Shown here piece by piece: positions 55,869-64,000 of a stretch of DNA of 64,000 nt. Both the position numbers and the translations under genes were made by a program. The stretch is from Chromohalobacter canadensis. GTDB taxonomy: Bacteria; Pseudomonadota; Gammaproteobacteria; Pseudomonadales; Halomonadaceae. The DNA is taken from positions 434,001 through 498,000 of the forward strand of contig NZ_JAJQJH010000001.1 of the NCBI RefSeq assembly GCF_029544075.1, read 5' to 3'. The notes under the pieces were generated by a model, which saw nothing but the letters and a program-made list of their open reading frames with translations, was not told the DNA's origin and ran no database searches. Position 1 is the stretch's first letter; each line of letters starts with the position of its first letter.

Positions 55869-56492
55869 TCAAGACCGTGGCGGGGATGGTGCGGGCAGAT
55901 GACGCAACGGACTACCGAGGGGCGCACGGTCGAGACTGATGGGGCGCGCGAAACCCACCGCCAGCAGTTCGACCAGCATCATCGCCGACAGCCCCCATAT
56001 TACATGATCGGCGTAGGCATAGCTGGGCACATAATACGTGTGCTCACCGTGACGGATGACGTCCGTGTGGCTGCGGCGATCCTCGAGGAACCACGTCAGC
56101 GGCACCTCGAAAATGGTATCCAGCTCATTATGGTCCGGCCTCAGGGGAAGGTCGGGAGGGATCAGGCCGACGAACGGCGTCACGCAGATGCCGTGGCGCG
56201 AGATGACATCGCTCAACCGGCCGAGACACGTGACATGAGAAGGCGGTAGGGCGATTTCCTCGTGGGCTTCTCTCAAGGCCGTGGCCCATAGGTCGGCATC
56301 TTCGAGCTCGGCCTTACCGCCGGGAAACGCGACTTGTCCACCGTGTTGCGCGAGGTGGCCGGCACGGCGCGTCAGCACGAGCGTGGGCTCGCGGCGCTCG
56401 ACGATCGCGAGCAGCACAGCGGCCCTCGGCAGATCGGCGTTCAAATGGCGCGGATGGTGTGCTTGCAGGCGTTCACGCAGTGTCTCTAACAT
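55869..56492 (-). CDS. Nudix hydrolase, CoA pyrophosphatase type (NudL-like)
   Basis: A 207-residue Nudix protein with the CoA diphosphatase signature LTRRAGHLAQHGGQVAFPGG, followed by the Nudix box up to LREAHEEIAL. These enzymes hydrolyse CoA and its derivatives to phosphopantetheine and ADP. ATG 56492 (MLETLRERLQ) has AGGTG upstream; the in-frame GTG 56504 has no ribosome site. It is divergent from the zinc-ribbon Nudix gene (48-base gap) and upstream of the 2OG oxygenase gene. Confidence 0.88.
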   Translation of the reverse strand: MLETLRERLQAHHPRHLNADLPRAAVLLAIVERREPTLVLTRRAGHLAQHGGQVAFPGGKAELEDADLWATALREAHEEIALPPSHVTCLGRLSDVISRHGICVTPFVGLIPPDLPLRPDHNELDTIFEVPLTWFLEDRRSHTDVIRHGEHTYYVPSYAYADHVIWGLSAMMLVELLAVGFARPISLDRAPLGSPLRHLPAPSPPRS

Positions 56493-56540
56493 GTTGCTTT
56501 TCACCTAATGGGGCGCCGTACCGCTCGCCCGAGGACGACC

Positions 56541-57098
56541 ATGAATTTCTGTAGCCATTGTGGCCAAACCGTGCGTTTCGCGATTCCCAGCGGTGACGAT
56601 CGCGGACGCTTTCTCTGCGATGCCTGCGGCACCATCCATTACCAGAATCCGCGCATCGTGGCCGGTACCTTACCGGTAGCGGGCGAGCGCGTCTTGCTGT
56701 GCCGGCGTGCGATCGCACCTCGCAAAGGCTACTGGACGCTGCCTGCCGGCTTCATGGAAAACGGTGAGACCACATCTGAGGCAGCCGCGCGCGAGACACG
56801 CGAAGAAGCCTGCGCCGACGTCGAACTCGAGGGCCTTTACACGCTCATCAACCTGCCGCATATCGACCAGGTCTACATGATCTTCCGTGGTGTGCTGCGC
56901 GGCGACTATGCGTCTGGTCCCGAGAGTCTCGAGGTGGCGCTGTTCGAGGAGGCCGAGATTCCCTGGCACGAGTTGGCGTTTCCCACCATCGAGCGCACCT
57001 TGCGTCACTATTTTGATGATCGCCGGGGCGGTGACTATCCGCTGCACGTGAGCGACATCACCGCCGAAGACCGCGAACGATACTTCGGCAGCGCGTGA
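56541..57098 (+). CDS. Nudix hydrolase with N-terminal zinc ribbon
   Basis: A 185-residue protein. The N-terminal zinc ribbon has FCSHCG and LCDACGT (four cysteines), and the Nudix box is GFMENGETTSEAAARETREEA. This architecture is shared with NADH pyrophosphatase-like enzymes, though the N-terminal NudC domain is absent. ATG 56541 has GAGG six bases upstream. It ends 30 bases from the convergent YqfO-like gene. The substrate may be a nucleotide sugar or ADP-ribose. Confidence 0.88.
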   Translation: MNFCSHCGQTVRFAIPSGDDRGRFLCDACGTIHYQNPRIVAGTLPVAGERVLLCRRAIAPRKGYWTLPAGFMENGETTSEAAARETREEACADVELEGLYTLINLPHIDQVYMIFRGVLRGDYASGPESLEVALFEEAEIPWHELAFPTIERTLRHYFDDRRGGDYPLHVSDITAEDRERYFGSA

Positions 57099-57128
57099 CG
57101 TCCCTCCGCTTCAAGTGATCGACGGCGC

Positions 57129-57440
57129 CTAGACGTCTGCCAGACGCCACGCTTCATAGGCCGGTTCTTCGTATGGGTGGGCCAGTTTGAGCGCCGCCAC
57201 GGCGGCTTCCAAATAGTCGTCCTCGCAGACCAGTTCGACCTTCAACTCCTCGACATGGCTGAGCGCACCGACCTGGCCGATATGCGGGTCGGCGCCATCG
57301 AGCGGGCGAAACTGGCCCTGTCCGGGCGTCTGGAAGCAGCAGGCTTCGTAGTCACCGATGCGTCCGGCGCCGGTAGCAAAAACCGCTTCCTTGACGCTTT
57401 CGGCGTCGTCCATGGGAACGAAAAACGCGAGTTTGTACAT
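57129..57440 (-). CDS. YqfO/NIF3-like small domain protein
   Basis: A 103-residue protein corresponding to the inserted/C-terminal domain of NIF3-family proteins (YqfO type), here free-standing. MYKLAFFVPMDDAESVKEAVFATGAGRIGDYEACCF and HPYEEPAYEAWRL are characteristic. No enzymatic residues are visible; function unknown. AAGGAG lies six bases before ATG 57440. It is a single gene, convergent with the Nudix gene. Confidence 0.85.
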   Translation of the reverse strand: MYKLAFFVPMDDAESVKEAVFATGAGRIGDYEACCFQTPGQGQFRPLDGADPHIGQVGALSHVEELKVELVCEDDYLEAAVAALKLAHPYEEPAYEAWRLADV

Positions 57441-57565
57441 TCAGGGCTCCTTGACGTCGCTTTCAGCGGTGCGCGTTGTGCGGCAATGGCTCGCCGCGTG
57501 GACTGCGCGGGTGTCTTGATGATGGCATAATGCCGAGCAGCTGTCGGTCCAGGACGGAACCAACG

Positions 57566-57931
57566 ATGTTGAAGTGGATATGCATAACGCTAGTGGTACT
57601 GATCGGTCTACTGCAGTATCACCTGTGGTTTGGTGAAGGGGGAGTGCGTGAACTCAACCATATTAGCCACCGTGCCGATGTGCTTGAAGAAAAAAACGAC
57701 CGGCTGCAGGCGCGAAATGACCGTCTGGCGGCGGAAGTGATCGATCTCAAGAAAGGACTCGATGCTATCGAGGAGCGGGCACGCAGCGACCTGGGCATGG
57801 TGCGCCGTGACGAGCAGTTCTTCTGGGTGCCCGGCGTGACCGCGGAGCGCTCCATCGTCGAGCAAAGTGCCACTACGGTACGCGGCGACCCCGAAAAGGC
57901 GGCGGCGATGCCCGAGGAGGCCGCGCCGTGA
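57566..57931 (+). CDS. ftsB: Cell division protein FtsB
   Basis: A 121-residue membrane protein of the FtsQLB divisome complex. One N-terminal helix (about 3-20) is followed by a periplasmic coiled coil (about 25-75) with the FtsB wording LEEKNDRLQARNDRLAAEV, then the conserved ERARSDLGMVRRDEQFF. The frame is open to 57476, but ATG 57566 gives the standard start. The stop overlaps the ispD start (GTGA), the usual gammaproteobacterial gene order. Confidence 0.93.
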   Translation: MLKWICITLVVLIGLLQYHLWFGEGGVRELNHISHRADVLEEKNDRLQARNDRLAAEVIDLKKGLDAIEERARSDLGMVRRDEQFFWVPGVTAERSIVEQSATTVRGDPEKAAAMPEEAAP

Positions 57932-58650
57932 GCCGATTATGGTTGATCGTGCCGGCGGCGGGGCAAGGCCGTCGCATGGGGGCCTCCTTGCCCAAGCAAT
58001 ATCTCGACATCGCAGGCAGACCGGTACTGGCGCATACCTTGGCGCGGCTACACGCTGCCTTTCCAGACGCGGCGCTACGTCTGTGCCTCGATGCCGACGA
58101 TGCTCGCTTCTCTCCCGAGTGGGTTCCCTTCACCGACTGGCAGCGCGTGCCCGGAGGTCGTGAACGCGCCGATTCGGTGGCGAACGCGTTGGCCTCGCTC
58201 GAGGGTGTCGCGGCGGACGATGACCTGGTCTTGGTCCACGATGTCGCGCGGCCTTGTGTGGCGCTCGATGACTTACGTCGCCTGCGCGCCGTCCTTGAGA
58301 CCTCGCCCGACGGAGGACTGCTGGCGGCGCCGGTGGCGGACACCATGAAGCGCGCCGATGCCGACGGTTACGTAGTGCATACTGTGTCGCGCGAGGGGTT
58401 ATGGCATGCCATGACCCCGCAAGGCGCGGCTTATCGCGTGCTGTGCCGGGCATTCGCGCATGCCCGCGACACGCGCGTGACGCTTACCGACGAGGCTTCG
58501 GCACTCGAGGCGCTGGGCCTGGCGCCGCGCTTGGTGTCCGGACGCCGGGACAATCTCAAGATTACGCATCCCGAGGACCTTTCCCTCGCCACGCGGCTTC
58601 TCAGCGAAACCGCGTACGATGCTCCGCTTTCCGACGAGACATTTTCATGA
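57928..58650 (+). CDS. ispD: 2-C-methyl-D-erythritol 4-phosphate cytidylyltransferase
   Basis: A 240-residue enzyme of the MEP isoprenoid pathway that makes CDP-methylerythritol. The nucleotide loop [19 protein letters not shown] and [13 protein letters not shown] are diagnostic. It starts at GTG 57928 with GAGGAGG upstream, overlapping ftsB by four bases, and overlaps ispF by four (ATGA). Confidence 0.95.
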   Translation: MSRLWLIVPAAGQGRRMGASLPKQYLDIAGRPVLAHTLARLHAAFPDAALRLCLDADDARFSPEWVPFTDWQRVPGGRERADSVANALASLEGVAADDDLVLVHDVARPCVALDDLRRLRAVLETSPDGGLLAAPVADTMKRADADGYVVHTVSREGLWHAMTPQGAAYRVLCRAFAHARDTRVTLTDEASALEALGLAPRLVSGRRDNLKITHPEDLSLATRLLSETAYDAPLSDETFS

Positions 58651-59135
58651 CGCTACGTATTGGTCACGGTTTTGATGTACACCGCTTTGGCGATGGCGAT
58701 CACCTGATGGTCGGTGGTGTGCGCATTGCGCATACGCACGGTTTTATCGCCCATTCGGACGGCGACGTTCTGTTGCACGCGCTGTGCGATGCGCTGCTCG
58801 GTGCCTGCGGTTTGGGCGATATAGGTCATCATTTTCCCGATACCGACGCGACTTGGGCCGGTGCCGACAGTCGCGAATTGTTGCGCCGGGTATATGACCT
58901 GGTCATCGCCACGGGTTATCGGATCGTCAATCTGGATACGACCGTGATCGCTCAGGCACCGCGCCTGGCCGATTACATCGCGTTAATGCGCACGCGTATT
59001 GCCGAGACGCTCGGTATGGCGGAAGACGCGGTCAACGTCAAGGCTACCACCAGCGAGCGGCTCGGTTTCACCGGACGCAAGGAAGGCATCGCCGCCGAGG
59101 CAGTGGTGCTACTGACACGCGCGGACGCCACATGA
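58647..59135 (+). CDS. ispF: 2-C-methyl-D-erythritol 2,4-cyclodiphosphate synthase
   Basis: A 162-residue trimeric enzyme that cyclises the IspD/IspE product. Zinc ligands are in [10 protein letters not shown] (Asp8 and His10), and the active-site loop is [13 protein letters not shown]. The frame extends upstream to 58401 inside ispD, but ATG 58647 overlaps the ispD stop and gives the family start MTLRIGHG. Confidence 0.95.
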   Translation: MTLRIGHGFDVHRFGDGDHLMVGGVRIAHTHGFIAHSDGDVLLHALCDALLGACGLGDIGHHFPDTDATWAGADSRELLRRVYDLVIATGYRIVNLDTTVIAQAPRLADYIALMRTRIAETLGMAEDAVNVKATTSERLGFTGRKEGIAAEAVVLLTRADAT

Positions 59136-60178
59136 TCGATATGTCGCTCTGGCCACCCGATTGGCCACGTGTTCACGGGGAGCCTCTGGCCTCGGGCGAT
59201 TTTCGCATGACGCCCGAGGACTTTCTCGTCGAGGAAGTATTCGATTTCGCGCCGGAAGGGCAGGGTGAACATCTCTGGCTGTGGGTCGAGAAGCGCGATC
59301 TGACGACACCGGAAGCCGTCAAGCATGTGGCGCGAGTGTGTGGCGTGCGTCCGCGTGACGTGGGCTATAGCGGCCTCAAGGACCGCGTTGCGGTTACCCG
59401 CCAATGGCTCTCGGTGCACCTGCCCGGACGTGATGCCCCTGACGCGTTTGCCGCCCAACTGAGCGACGTGGGGGTCGTGGTGCAAGAGACGCGACGTCAC
59501 CCACGCAAGCTCAAGCGCGGCGTGCACCGTGCCAACCATTTTACGCTTCGTCTGAGCGGCGAGATCGCCTCGCATCCCGAGTTATCGCGTCGCTGGCAAG
59601 CCCTGTGCGCGGATGGCGTGCCCAATTACTTCGGCCCGCAACGCTTCGGCCGCGAAGGGCGCAATCTGGTGCTTGCTCAGAAGGCCTTTGCGCGCGGTTG
59701 GCGCAAGCGTGACGATCCTCATGGTATGCAGCTTTCTGCGGCGCGCAGCTTCCTGTTCAATGAGGCGCTGGCCGCGCGCCTACGGGCTCAGACTTGGCGA
59801 ACGCCACGGCCCGGCGATGTGCTGACGCTGGCGGGAACGGCCAGTCGCTTCGTGGCCGACGAGATCGACACCGCCTTGCACGAACGCGCTGCGCGCGGCG
59901 ACGTCACGCCCACCGGTCCGTTGTGGGGGCGCGGGCGTCTGGAGAGTGGCGCAGAGGTAGCCGAGGAAGAAACGCGGCTTGCGACGCGGCACGAAGCACT
60001 CATGCAGGGACTGGAAGCGGCCGGCGTGCGGATGGATCGGCGCGTGTTCGGCGTGCCGCTTGACGCACCGTCGCTGATGCATGAGACCCCAAGCCGGGTG
60101 ACGCTTGGTTTCGGCTTGCCGCGCGGTGCTTTCGCGACCTCAGTATTGCGTGAATTGATGCATCACCCGTTGCTGTGA
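59132..60178 (+). CDS. truD: tRNA pseudouridine(13) synthase TruD
   Basis: A 348-residue pseudouridine synthase modifying uridine 13 in tRNA-Glu. The catalytic Asp lies in [14 protein letters not shown] (about residue 85), with [15 protein letters not shown] further on and the TruD insertion domain (about 150-300). It overlaps ispF by four bases. Confidence 0.95.
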   Translation: MIDMSLWPPDWPRVHGEPLASGDFRMTPEDFLVEEVFDFAPEGQGEHLWLWVEKRDLTTPEAVKHVARVCGVRPRDVGYSGLKDRVAVTRQWLSVHLPGRDAPDAFAAQLSDVGVVVQETRRHPRKLKRGVHRANHFTLRLSGEIASHPELSRRWQALCADGVPNYFGPQRFGREGRNLVLAQKAFARGWRKRDDPHGMQLSAARSFLFNEALAARLRAQTWRTPRPGDVLTLAGTASRFVADEIDTALHERAARGDVTPTGPLWGRGRLESGAEVAEEETRLATRHEALMQGLEAAGVRMDRRVFGVPLDAPSLMHETPSRVTLGFGLPRGAFATSVLRELMHHPLL

Positions 60179-60214
60179 AGGGATATCGGCGATCAGACAA
60201 GCAAGAGGATAGAT

Positions 60215-60967
60215 ATGCGCAAGTTACTGTTATCCAATGATGATGGCGTTCATGCACCGGGCCTACGCGCACTTCATGATGCACTCTCGGCACATGGGCG
60301 TCTGCGCGTGGTGGCACCGGACCGTGACAAGAGCGGTGCCAGCAATTCGCTGACGCTGACGCGTCCCCTGGCATTGACGGCCCTCGACAACGGCTTCTAT
60401 TCAGTCGACGGCACGCCGGCCGATTGCGTGTATCTGGGCGTCAACGGGGTCTGGGACGAGAAGCCTGATTTGGTAATTTCGGGTATCAATCATGGCGGCA
60501 ATCTGGGCGATGATGTGCTGTATTCGGGCACCGTGGCCGCCGCCATGGAAGGACGCAATTTAGGCATGGCGGCGATTGCCGTATCGCTTTGCGGCGAGCG
60601 CTATTTCGAGACGGCCGGTCGCGTCGCGGCGACCCTGGTGGGAGCGGCGGAGTCACTGTCATTGCCTCCGCGCAGTCTGCTCAACGTCAATGTGCCGGAC
60701 GTGCCCTGGGAAGATATTCAGGGAGTACGCGTGACGCGGATGGGATATCGCGGTCCTGCGGCTCAACCCTTGAGAGTGAAAGACCCGCGCGGCCGCGAGC
60801 GTTATTGGATTGCCGCCGTCGGCGATAACGCCGATGATGGGGCGGACACCGATTTCGCGGCCATCGACGCGGGATACGTGTCGATCACGCCCCTTCAGAC
60901 CGATCTCACACGCCACGCAGCGTTGGACGACGTACGGAACTGGCTGGATGCATTGTCGAATTCCTGA
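60215..60967 (+). CDS. surE: 5'-nucleotidase SurE
   Basis: A 250-residue metal-dependent nucleoside monophosphatase. The N-terminal metal site [13 protein letters not shown] and the [16 protein letters not shown] region are intact. AAGAGGATAGAT precedes ATG 60215. The gene is in the conserved surE-pcm order. Confidence 0.95.
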   Translation: MRKLLLSNDDGVHAPGLRALHDALSAHGRLRVVAPDRDKSGASNSLTLTRPLALTALDNGFYSVDGTPADCVYLGVNGVWDEKPDLVISGINHGGNLGDDVLYSGTVAAAMEGRNLGMAAIAVSLCGERYFETAGRVAATLVGAAESLSLPPRSLLNVNVPDVPWEDIQGVRVTRMGYRGPAAQPLRVKDPRGRERYWIAAVGDNADDGADTDFAAIDAGYVSITPLQTDLTRHAALDDVRNWLDALSNS

Positions 60968-61001
60968 CACACACGATACACACCGACTCGGTGGCATCGG
61001 T

Positions 61002-61637
61002 ATGACCTCACAGCGTACCCGCAATCGCTTGATACGGCGGCTGCAGGCGAGCGGTATTCGTGACGCGCGGGTGCTCGATACCATGGCCCGCGAACCGCGT
61101 CACGTTTTCCTCGACGAGGCGCTGGCGCATCGTGCCTATGAAGATACCGCCTTGCCGTTGGGACAGGGGCAGACGCTCTCGCAGCCGTGGATCGTGGCGC
61201 GCATGACCGAGCTGGTGCTGGCGGCGCAGCCGCGACGTGTGTTGGAAGTCGGGACCGGCTCGGGCTACCAGACGTTGATTCTGGCGCGCTTGGTCGAGTC
61301 GGTGTGGAGTATCGAGCGCATCGGTGCGCTGCATCGTAGTGCTGCCTCGCGTCTATCCATGCTGGGTGTCGATAACGTGCATCTTCGCCATGAAGACGGC
61401 GGGCATGGATGGCCTCAGTCGGCCCTCTTCGATGTCATCCTGCTCACGGCCTGTGCCAGCGTGCTGCCTCCGGAGCTGTTGTCTCAGTTGGATGATGGGG
61501 GGGAACTGATCGCACCGCTGGAGGATGAGGCGGGGCGTCAATGGCTGACACGTGTGCGGCGTCGCGGCGCTATCTTTGAACACACGCGGCTCGAGCAGGT
61601 CAGATTCGTACCGCTACTGGAAGGGGTCATAAAATGA
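61002..61637 (+). CDS. pcm: Protein-L-isoaspartate O-methyltransferase
   Basis: A 211-residue SAM-dependent enzyme that repairs isoaspartate in damaged proteins. REPRHVFLDEALAHRAYEDTALP, the SAM motif VLEVGTGSGYQTLILA and QTLSQPWIVARMTEL are diagnostic. The frame extends to 60810; ATG 61002 gives the normal N-terminus though its ribosome site is weak. It overlaps the DUF368 gene by four bases (ATGA). Confidence 0.93.
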   Translation: MTSQRTRNRLIRRLQASGIRDARVLDTMAREPRHVFLDEALAHRAYEDTALPLGQGQTLSQPWIVARMTELVLAAQPRRVLEVGTGSGYQTLILARLVESVWSIERIGALHRSAASRLSMLGVDNVHLRHEDGGHGWPQSALFDVILLTACASVLPPELLSQLDDGGELIAPLEDEAGRQWLTRVRRRGAIFEHTRLEQVRFVPLLEGVIK

Positions 61638-62575
61638 AGCGTTACCTGACGCTTTTCTTCAAAGGTGCCGGGATGGGCGCTGCGGACGCGGTACCCGGAG
61701 TGTCCGGCGGCACCATTGCCTTCATCACCGGTATCTACGAGGAGTTGATCCACTCGATCAAGCAGTTCGGCCCCCGTGCTTTCGGAGCGTGGCGTCGCGG
61801 TGGTCTGGCGGGGCTCGCCGGGCATCTCAACTTGGCGTTTCTGCTGCCCTTGATGCTGGGTATCGTAGCGAGTCTTGTGAGTGTCGCGCATCTCGTGACC
61901 TGGCTACTCGAGCATTATCAGCTACTGCTCAATGCTTTTTTCTTCGGCCTGGTGCTGGCCTCGGCCATCGTCGTAGGCCGACAGGTCGGTCATTGGCAGT
62001 GGCAGCACATCTTTCCCTTGATTCTGGGCGTCTGCGCGGCCCTGTGGCTGCCCAGCCTGTTGCCAGCGCCCACCGAGGCCAGCCAGTGGGTATTGTTGGT
62101 AGGGGGAGCCATCGCCATCAGTGCGATGCTCCTGCCGGGCGTCTCGGGGAGCTTCCTGCTACTGGTGATGGGGCTTTACGGGACGGTCATGGAGGGCATC
62201 AAGAGTGCCGATCTGGCCTTGATCGCGACCTTCGGCATGGGCTGTGTCATTGGTTTGATGGTGTTTTCGCGGGTCCTGTCGTGGCTTTTTCATCACTACC
62301 GACTGGGAACGCTCTTGACCCTGGTCGGTTTCATTCTTGGCTCGTTACCGCAACTCTGGCCATGGCGCGAAATGGTCAGCTATCGCCTGGCAAGTGGCGA
62401 CCAGGTCGTGCCGCTCGACTATCGCTATCTCATGCCTTCGGACTACAGCGTGATCACCGGTGAGCCGGCTCAACTGCTGACGGCGGTTGCCTTGATGATC
62501 GCTGGCCTGGTGCTGGTCATGGTCATCGGCGAACGCAGTCCTTCCCCGTTTAAAGAGGACCGAACCCATGTCTGA
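61634..62575 (+). CDS. DUF368 membrane protein (polyprenyl-phosphate translocase family)
   Basis: A 313-residue membrane protein with about eight helices. The two DUF368 re-entrant motifs are visible: GAADAVPGVSGGTIAFITG near residue 15 and its partner AMLLPGVSGSFLLLVMGLY near 172. Recent work links this family to flipping of undecaprenyl phosphate (PopT). It lies between pcm and nlpD, overlapping both, which suits a cell-envelope role. Confidence 0.92.
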   Translation: MKRYLTLFFKGAGMGAADAVPGVSGGTIAFITGIYEELIHSIKQFGPRAFGAWRRGGLAGLAGHLNLAFLLPLMLGIVASLVSVAHLVTWLLEHYQLLLNAFFFGLVLASAIVVGRQVGHWQWQHIFPLILGVCAALWLPSLLPAPTEASQWVLLVGGAIAISAMLLPGVSGSFLLLVMGLYGTVMEGIKSADLALIATFGMGCVIGLMVFSRVLSWLFHHYRLGTLLTLVGFILGSLPQLWPWREMVSYRLASGDQVVPLDYRYLMPSDYSVITGEPAQLLTAVALMIAGLVLVMVIGERSPSPFKEDRTHV

Positions 62576-63674
62576 CTCTCGTCGACTACTGCCTGCGCTG
62601 GGAATCGTGGCGCTGGGACTGGCGGGATGCGTAAGCTCCAGTGGCGCACCCCAGGTGCAGGATCTCTCGGTCAGTCGTAACAGCGACCCGCCGAGTTCGT
62701 ACACCGTCAAGTCGGGCGACACCTTGTATGGCATCGCCTGGCAGAACAACCTCGATTTTCGTGACTTGGCGCAACTCAATGATATTACACCGCCCTATCG
62801 CCTCGATCCGGGACAAACGCTACGTCTGACCCCCAGTGGCGACGCCCAGGCGGCGTCAAGTCAAGCGTCCGACGAGCCAAGTGGCGCGGTCGCAACTCCG
62901 CTCGGCGGTGGCGCCGATACGACCGGCGGCGCTCAGGACGATGACTGGCTGGCGCCAGCGGATGGCACGGCGTCGCAAGGTCGCGACATGGAGATCGCGT
63001 CTAACGGCGTGCAGGCCGCGGGCGCTGCTTCTAAAGCCAGCGAAAGCGGCGCGCCGGGGCCGGTCTACGACGCGGACGATGCAGCTGAGGAGTCCGCGCG
63101 CGATGACGGTGACGAGAGCGATGCCTCGGGAGCATCAGCCGCCGGCAATGAGCCGCAGGAGACGCAAGCCGATAGTACTAGCGTGGATGACCAGGCACCG
63201 GCCGACGAGCCGTCCGAGCCCACCAGCGAAGCCGGCACAAGCGTCGCCGGTGAAAGCGACACGACGACCAACCGCTCGCAACGCGAGTACCAGCCGGTTG
63301 AAAATGTGGCTTGGCAGTGGCCCACCGAGGGCAATGTCGTCAACGGTTTCGACGACAATTCCACCGTGACGGCTGGCATTGATATCGCTGGTGAAAAGGG
63401 GCAACCTGTCAAGGCAGCGGGTCCAGGCATCGTGGTGTATGCCGGCAGTGGCGTTCGTGGATACGGCAACCTCATCATTCTCAAGCATAACGACCATTTT
63501 CTGAGTGCTTACGCGCATAACGATACGCTGCGCGTGGAGGAAAACGATGTCGTCGAAGCAGGAGAAGTCATCGCCACCATGGGCGATACCGATGCCGATC
63601 GCGTCAAGTTGCATTTCGAGGTGCGCCAGGACGGCCAGCCTCAGGACCCAATGGAATACCTGCCGTCGCGTTGA
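62568..63674 (+). CDS. nlpD: Murein hydrolase activator NlpD
   Basis: A 368-residue lipoprotein (lipobox ending at Cys21). It has a LysM domain (about 43-88), an acidic Ser/Glu/Asp-rich linker (about 90-240) and a degenerate M23 domain (about 250-365). The zinc His of the first motif is replaced (TAGIDIAG) and the HxH motif reads KLHFEVR. The enzyme is therefore an activator of AmiC, as in E. coli NlpD, not a peptidase. It overlaps the DUF368 gene by eight bases and is followed by rpoS. Confidence 0.94.
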   Translation: MSDSRRLLPALGIVALGLAGCVSSSGAPQVQDLSVSRNSDPPSSYTVKSGDTLYGIAWQNNLDFRDLAQLNDITPPYRLDPGQTLRLTPSGDAQAASSQASDEPSGAVATPLGGGADTTGGAQDDDWLAPADGTASQGRDMEIASNGVQAAGAASKASESGAPGPVYDADDAAEESARDDGDESDASGASAAGNEPQETQADSTSVDDQAPADEPSEPTSEAGTSVAGESDTTTNRSQREYQPVENVAWQWPTEGNVVNGFDDNSTVTAGIDIAGEKGQPVKAAGPGIVVYAGSGVRGYGNLIILKHNDHFLSAYAHNDTLRVEENDVVEAGEVIATMGDTDADRVKLHFEVRQDGQPQDPMEYLPSR

Positions 63675-63727
63675 GCACGGTAGGATTCAGACCCTGAACA
63701 TGCGCACAACAATAAACGGGTAGTCCG

Positions 63728-63760
63728 CCATGGCCGGTGGCTCGCACGCCCCGGCCGTGG
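63728..63760. other. Hairpin in the nlpD-rpoS intergenic region
   Basis: CCATGGCCGG (63728-63737) pairs with CCGGCCGTGG (63751-63760) with one G-T pair around a 13-base loop, about 36 bases before the rpoS start. It may end some nlpD transcripts or fold in the rpoS mRNA leader. Confidence 0.45.
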
Positions 63761-63796
63761 TTATCAAATCGGCAGCAGTAAAATGGGGTATAGGAT

Positions 63797-64000
63797 ATGA
63801 GCATGCTGGAGCGGGATATTCAGGGTGTGGACCTCGACGACGTTGACAACGAAGTGGACGTCGATGCCGGAGAGGTCGCTAGCGACAAGGATGACGATGC
63901 GTTCGAGAAAGCGCTGAATCGTGACGAAAAAAGTTACCATCAAAGCCTCGACGCAACACAAATTTACCTCAATGAGATCGGCTTTTCGCCGCTTTTGACC
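63797..64000 (+). CDS. rpoS: RNA polymerase sigma factor RpoS (5' part)
   Basis: The first 68 codons of the stationary-phase sigma factor: an acidic N-terminus (DLDDVDNEVDVDAGEVASDK) then the region 1.2 core DATQIYLNEIGFSPLLT, cut by the window end. Position after nlpD is the classic gammaproteobacterial one. ATG 63797 or ATG 63803 (with AGGA seven bases upstream) may be the start. In E. coli the main rpoS promoter lies inside nlpD. Confidence 0.93.
   Translation, partial: MSMLERDIQGVDLDDVDNEVDVDAGEVASDKDDDAFEKALNRDEKSYHQSLDATQIYLNEIGFSPLLT

Noticed and set aside
1-64000. CRISPR arrays, prophage, insertion sequences, tRNA or rRNA genes
   Set aside because: No regularly spaced repeats, transposase or integrase genes, or tRNA-like cloverleafs were seen; gene content is uniformly chromosomal.

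Overview
This 64 kb window is a GC-rich, densely coded stretch of chromosome from a gammaproteobacterium. It carries about 54 protein genes, the last cut by the window edge. I saw no rRNA or tRNA genes, CRISPR array, prophage or insertion sequence. The block ftsB-ispD-ispF-truD-surE-pcm-DUF368-nlpD-rpoS and the block nudE/yrfG-hslR-hslO-pckA are classic gammaproteobacterial arrangements. A BetT-type choline transporter, an otsB-GH15-otsA trehalose operon, a TAXI-type TRAP transporter, a Pseudomonas-like EIIA-HPr-EI FruB, and very acidic exported or linker segments (128-aa secreted protein, NlpD linker) point to a moderate halophile. My inference is Halomonadaceae, most likely Chromohalobacter or a close Halomonas. 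This comes from gene content and memory of the families, not from a database search.

Layout. 1-6.0 kb: a LysR regulator divergent from a TonB-dependent receptor (candidate Fur box), then modABC for molybdate. 6.0-12.3 kb: EamA exporter, DUF192 protein, TauE/SafE permease, and a TAXI-TRAP transporter (binding protein plus fused permease with a C-terminal extension). 12.5-17.4 kb: a MOSC protein, a small periplasmic molybdopterin-fold protein overlapping a hybrid histidine kinase (a possible sensory pair), and a DUF945-like protein. 17.5-25.5 kb: a Lon-family protease, ilvD, an aconitase of the putative/Aquifex type, and a Gfo/Idh/MocA oxidoreductase. 25.6-33.8 kb: an acidic repetitive secreted protein, nudE/yrfG-hslR-hslO-pckA, a Tat-exported MsrB and Tex. 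34-39.5 kb: gshA-dsbB-rsd, then a phosphoribosyltransferase and PhoD-like phosphatase on the other strand. 39.5-46.5 kb: the fructose PTS (fruR divergent from fruBKA). 46.9-53.2 kb: osmoadaptation (betT and otsB-GH15-otsA). 53.4-57.4 kb: acyl-CoA dehydrogenase, 2OG-Fe(II) oxygenase, two Nudix hydrolases and a YqfO-like protein. 57.5-64 kb: the ftsB-to-rpoS block.

How the genes work together. The modABC transporter supplies molybdate. Two nearby proteins with molybdenum-cofactor-related folds (MOSC, SUOX-like) may be connected, but the SUOX-like one lacks any cysteine in its mature part, so a sensor role is more likely than catalysis. The fru operon takes fructose to fructose-1,6-bisphosphate with its own private EI and HPr. 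BetT and the ots operon provide compatible solutes. hslR, hslO, lon, msrB, gshA, dsbB and rpoS form a loose stress and redox theme, with two candidate sigma-32 promoters visible.

The least explained pieces are: the SUOX-like/hybrid kinase pair; the aconitase with Ser at a canonical cluster-cysteine position; the degenerate second EIIA in FruB; a perfect 15-bp-arm palindrome after lon; a REPIN-like inverted element after fruA; a short TetR/BetI-like palindrome on the betT promoter; and the acidic repeat protein. I found no clearly new multi-gene defence or mobile system.
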